NCBI GenBank assembly: GCA_020831625.1
Contig: JAFIGD010000015.1
Location: 1 to 64,000, forward strand
DNA: 64,000 nt
From: Verrucomicrobiota bacterium
GTDB lineage: Bacteria > Verrucomicrobiota > Kiritimatiellia > SS1-B-03-39 > UBA6053
Direction of reading: 5' to 3'
Of this stretch, positions 61,504 to 64,000 are shown piece by piece (the first letter of the stretch is position 1; every line of letters begins with the position of its first letter). The notes beneath the pieces are model-generated. The model did no database searches. It was not told the DNA's origin and worked only from the letters and a program-made list of their open reading frames with translations. Both the position numbers and the translations under genes were made by a program.

Positions 61504-64000
<2,497 letters not shown>

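Overview
The window looks like chromosomal DNA of a free-living Verrucomicrobiota bacterium, probably of the Opitutae/Puniceicoccales type. This is inferred from gene families; no rRNA or marker gene settles it. Clues are moderately high GC, two exported proteins ending in an intact PEP-CTERM sorting signal (Pro-Glu-Pro, hydrophobic stretch, terminal RRRK) plus one cut off by a stop, a giant pseudopilin-headed protein like Verru_Chthon cassette protein A, many sulfatases and glycosidases, and LamG/PKD C-terminal modules common in this phylum. There is no phage, plasmid, CRISPR or full insertion sequence, but there are small repeat elements.

Layout. 1-487 is a gene-free, repeat-rich edge. 488-11804 is a carbohydrate cluster: exported BNR propeller, GHL6-like hydrolase, GH31 alpha-xylosidase, SGNH esterase, sulfatase and two GH43 enzymes. 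11958-15352 holds two consecutive broken secreted genes: a PEP-CTERM protein with an amber codon before its anchor, and a sulfatase with about 115 residues deleted and a frameshift. They end at a tRNA-Pro whose 3' end is repeated in two 127-bp tandem units. 15767-31365 is mostly housekeeping: lysA, a HAD phosphatase, a beta-helix protein, a Tat-exported 5'-nucleotidase, the compact run purA-uppS-cdsA-mazG, an M23 peptidase, pdxH, an esterase and a methyltransferase. 31417-35823 is bracketed by two copies of a 162-bp hairpin element and contains oxyR, dciA, a PepT-like peptidase, a TauE/SafE permease and a VapBC module. 35819-43149 has an arrestin-like/DUF3592 pair, a GH3 beta-xylosidase with an inositol-monophosphatase-like gene, and two PEP-CTERM proteins with duplicated 3' ends. 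43372-54668 has another GH43, a XylR-type regulator, the Verru_Chthon-like protein, an aldo/keto reductase, a third sulfatase and a second GHL6-like enzyme. 54864-64000 carries an APC permease, a CheY-like receiver, an LpxL-type acyltransferase, a TonB-dependent receptor, birA, an HTH-EIIA protein linked to tRNA-Thr, a Gfo/Idh/MocA oxidoreductase and the start of a GH2 beta-galactosidase.

How they work together. Enzymes for xylose-, arabinose- and galactose-containing glycans (GH31, three GH43, GH3, GH2), two intact sulfatases and esterases are spread through the window. Nearly all intact ones lack a visible signal peptide, which suggests import of sulfated or acetylated oligosaccharides and their degradation in the cytoplasm. 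A XylR-like AraC regulator sits beside one GH43, and similar 13-nt words lie upstream of both. Several regulatory or housekeeping genes have good -35/-10 boxes so close to the ATG that leaderless or nearly leaderless mRNA is likely. All functional calls are by reading motifs; no database search was run.
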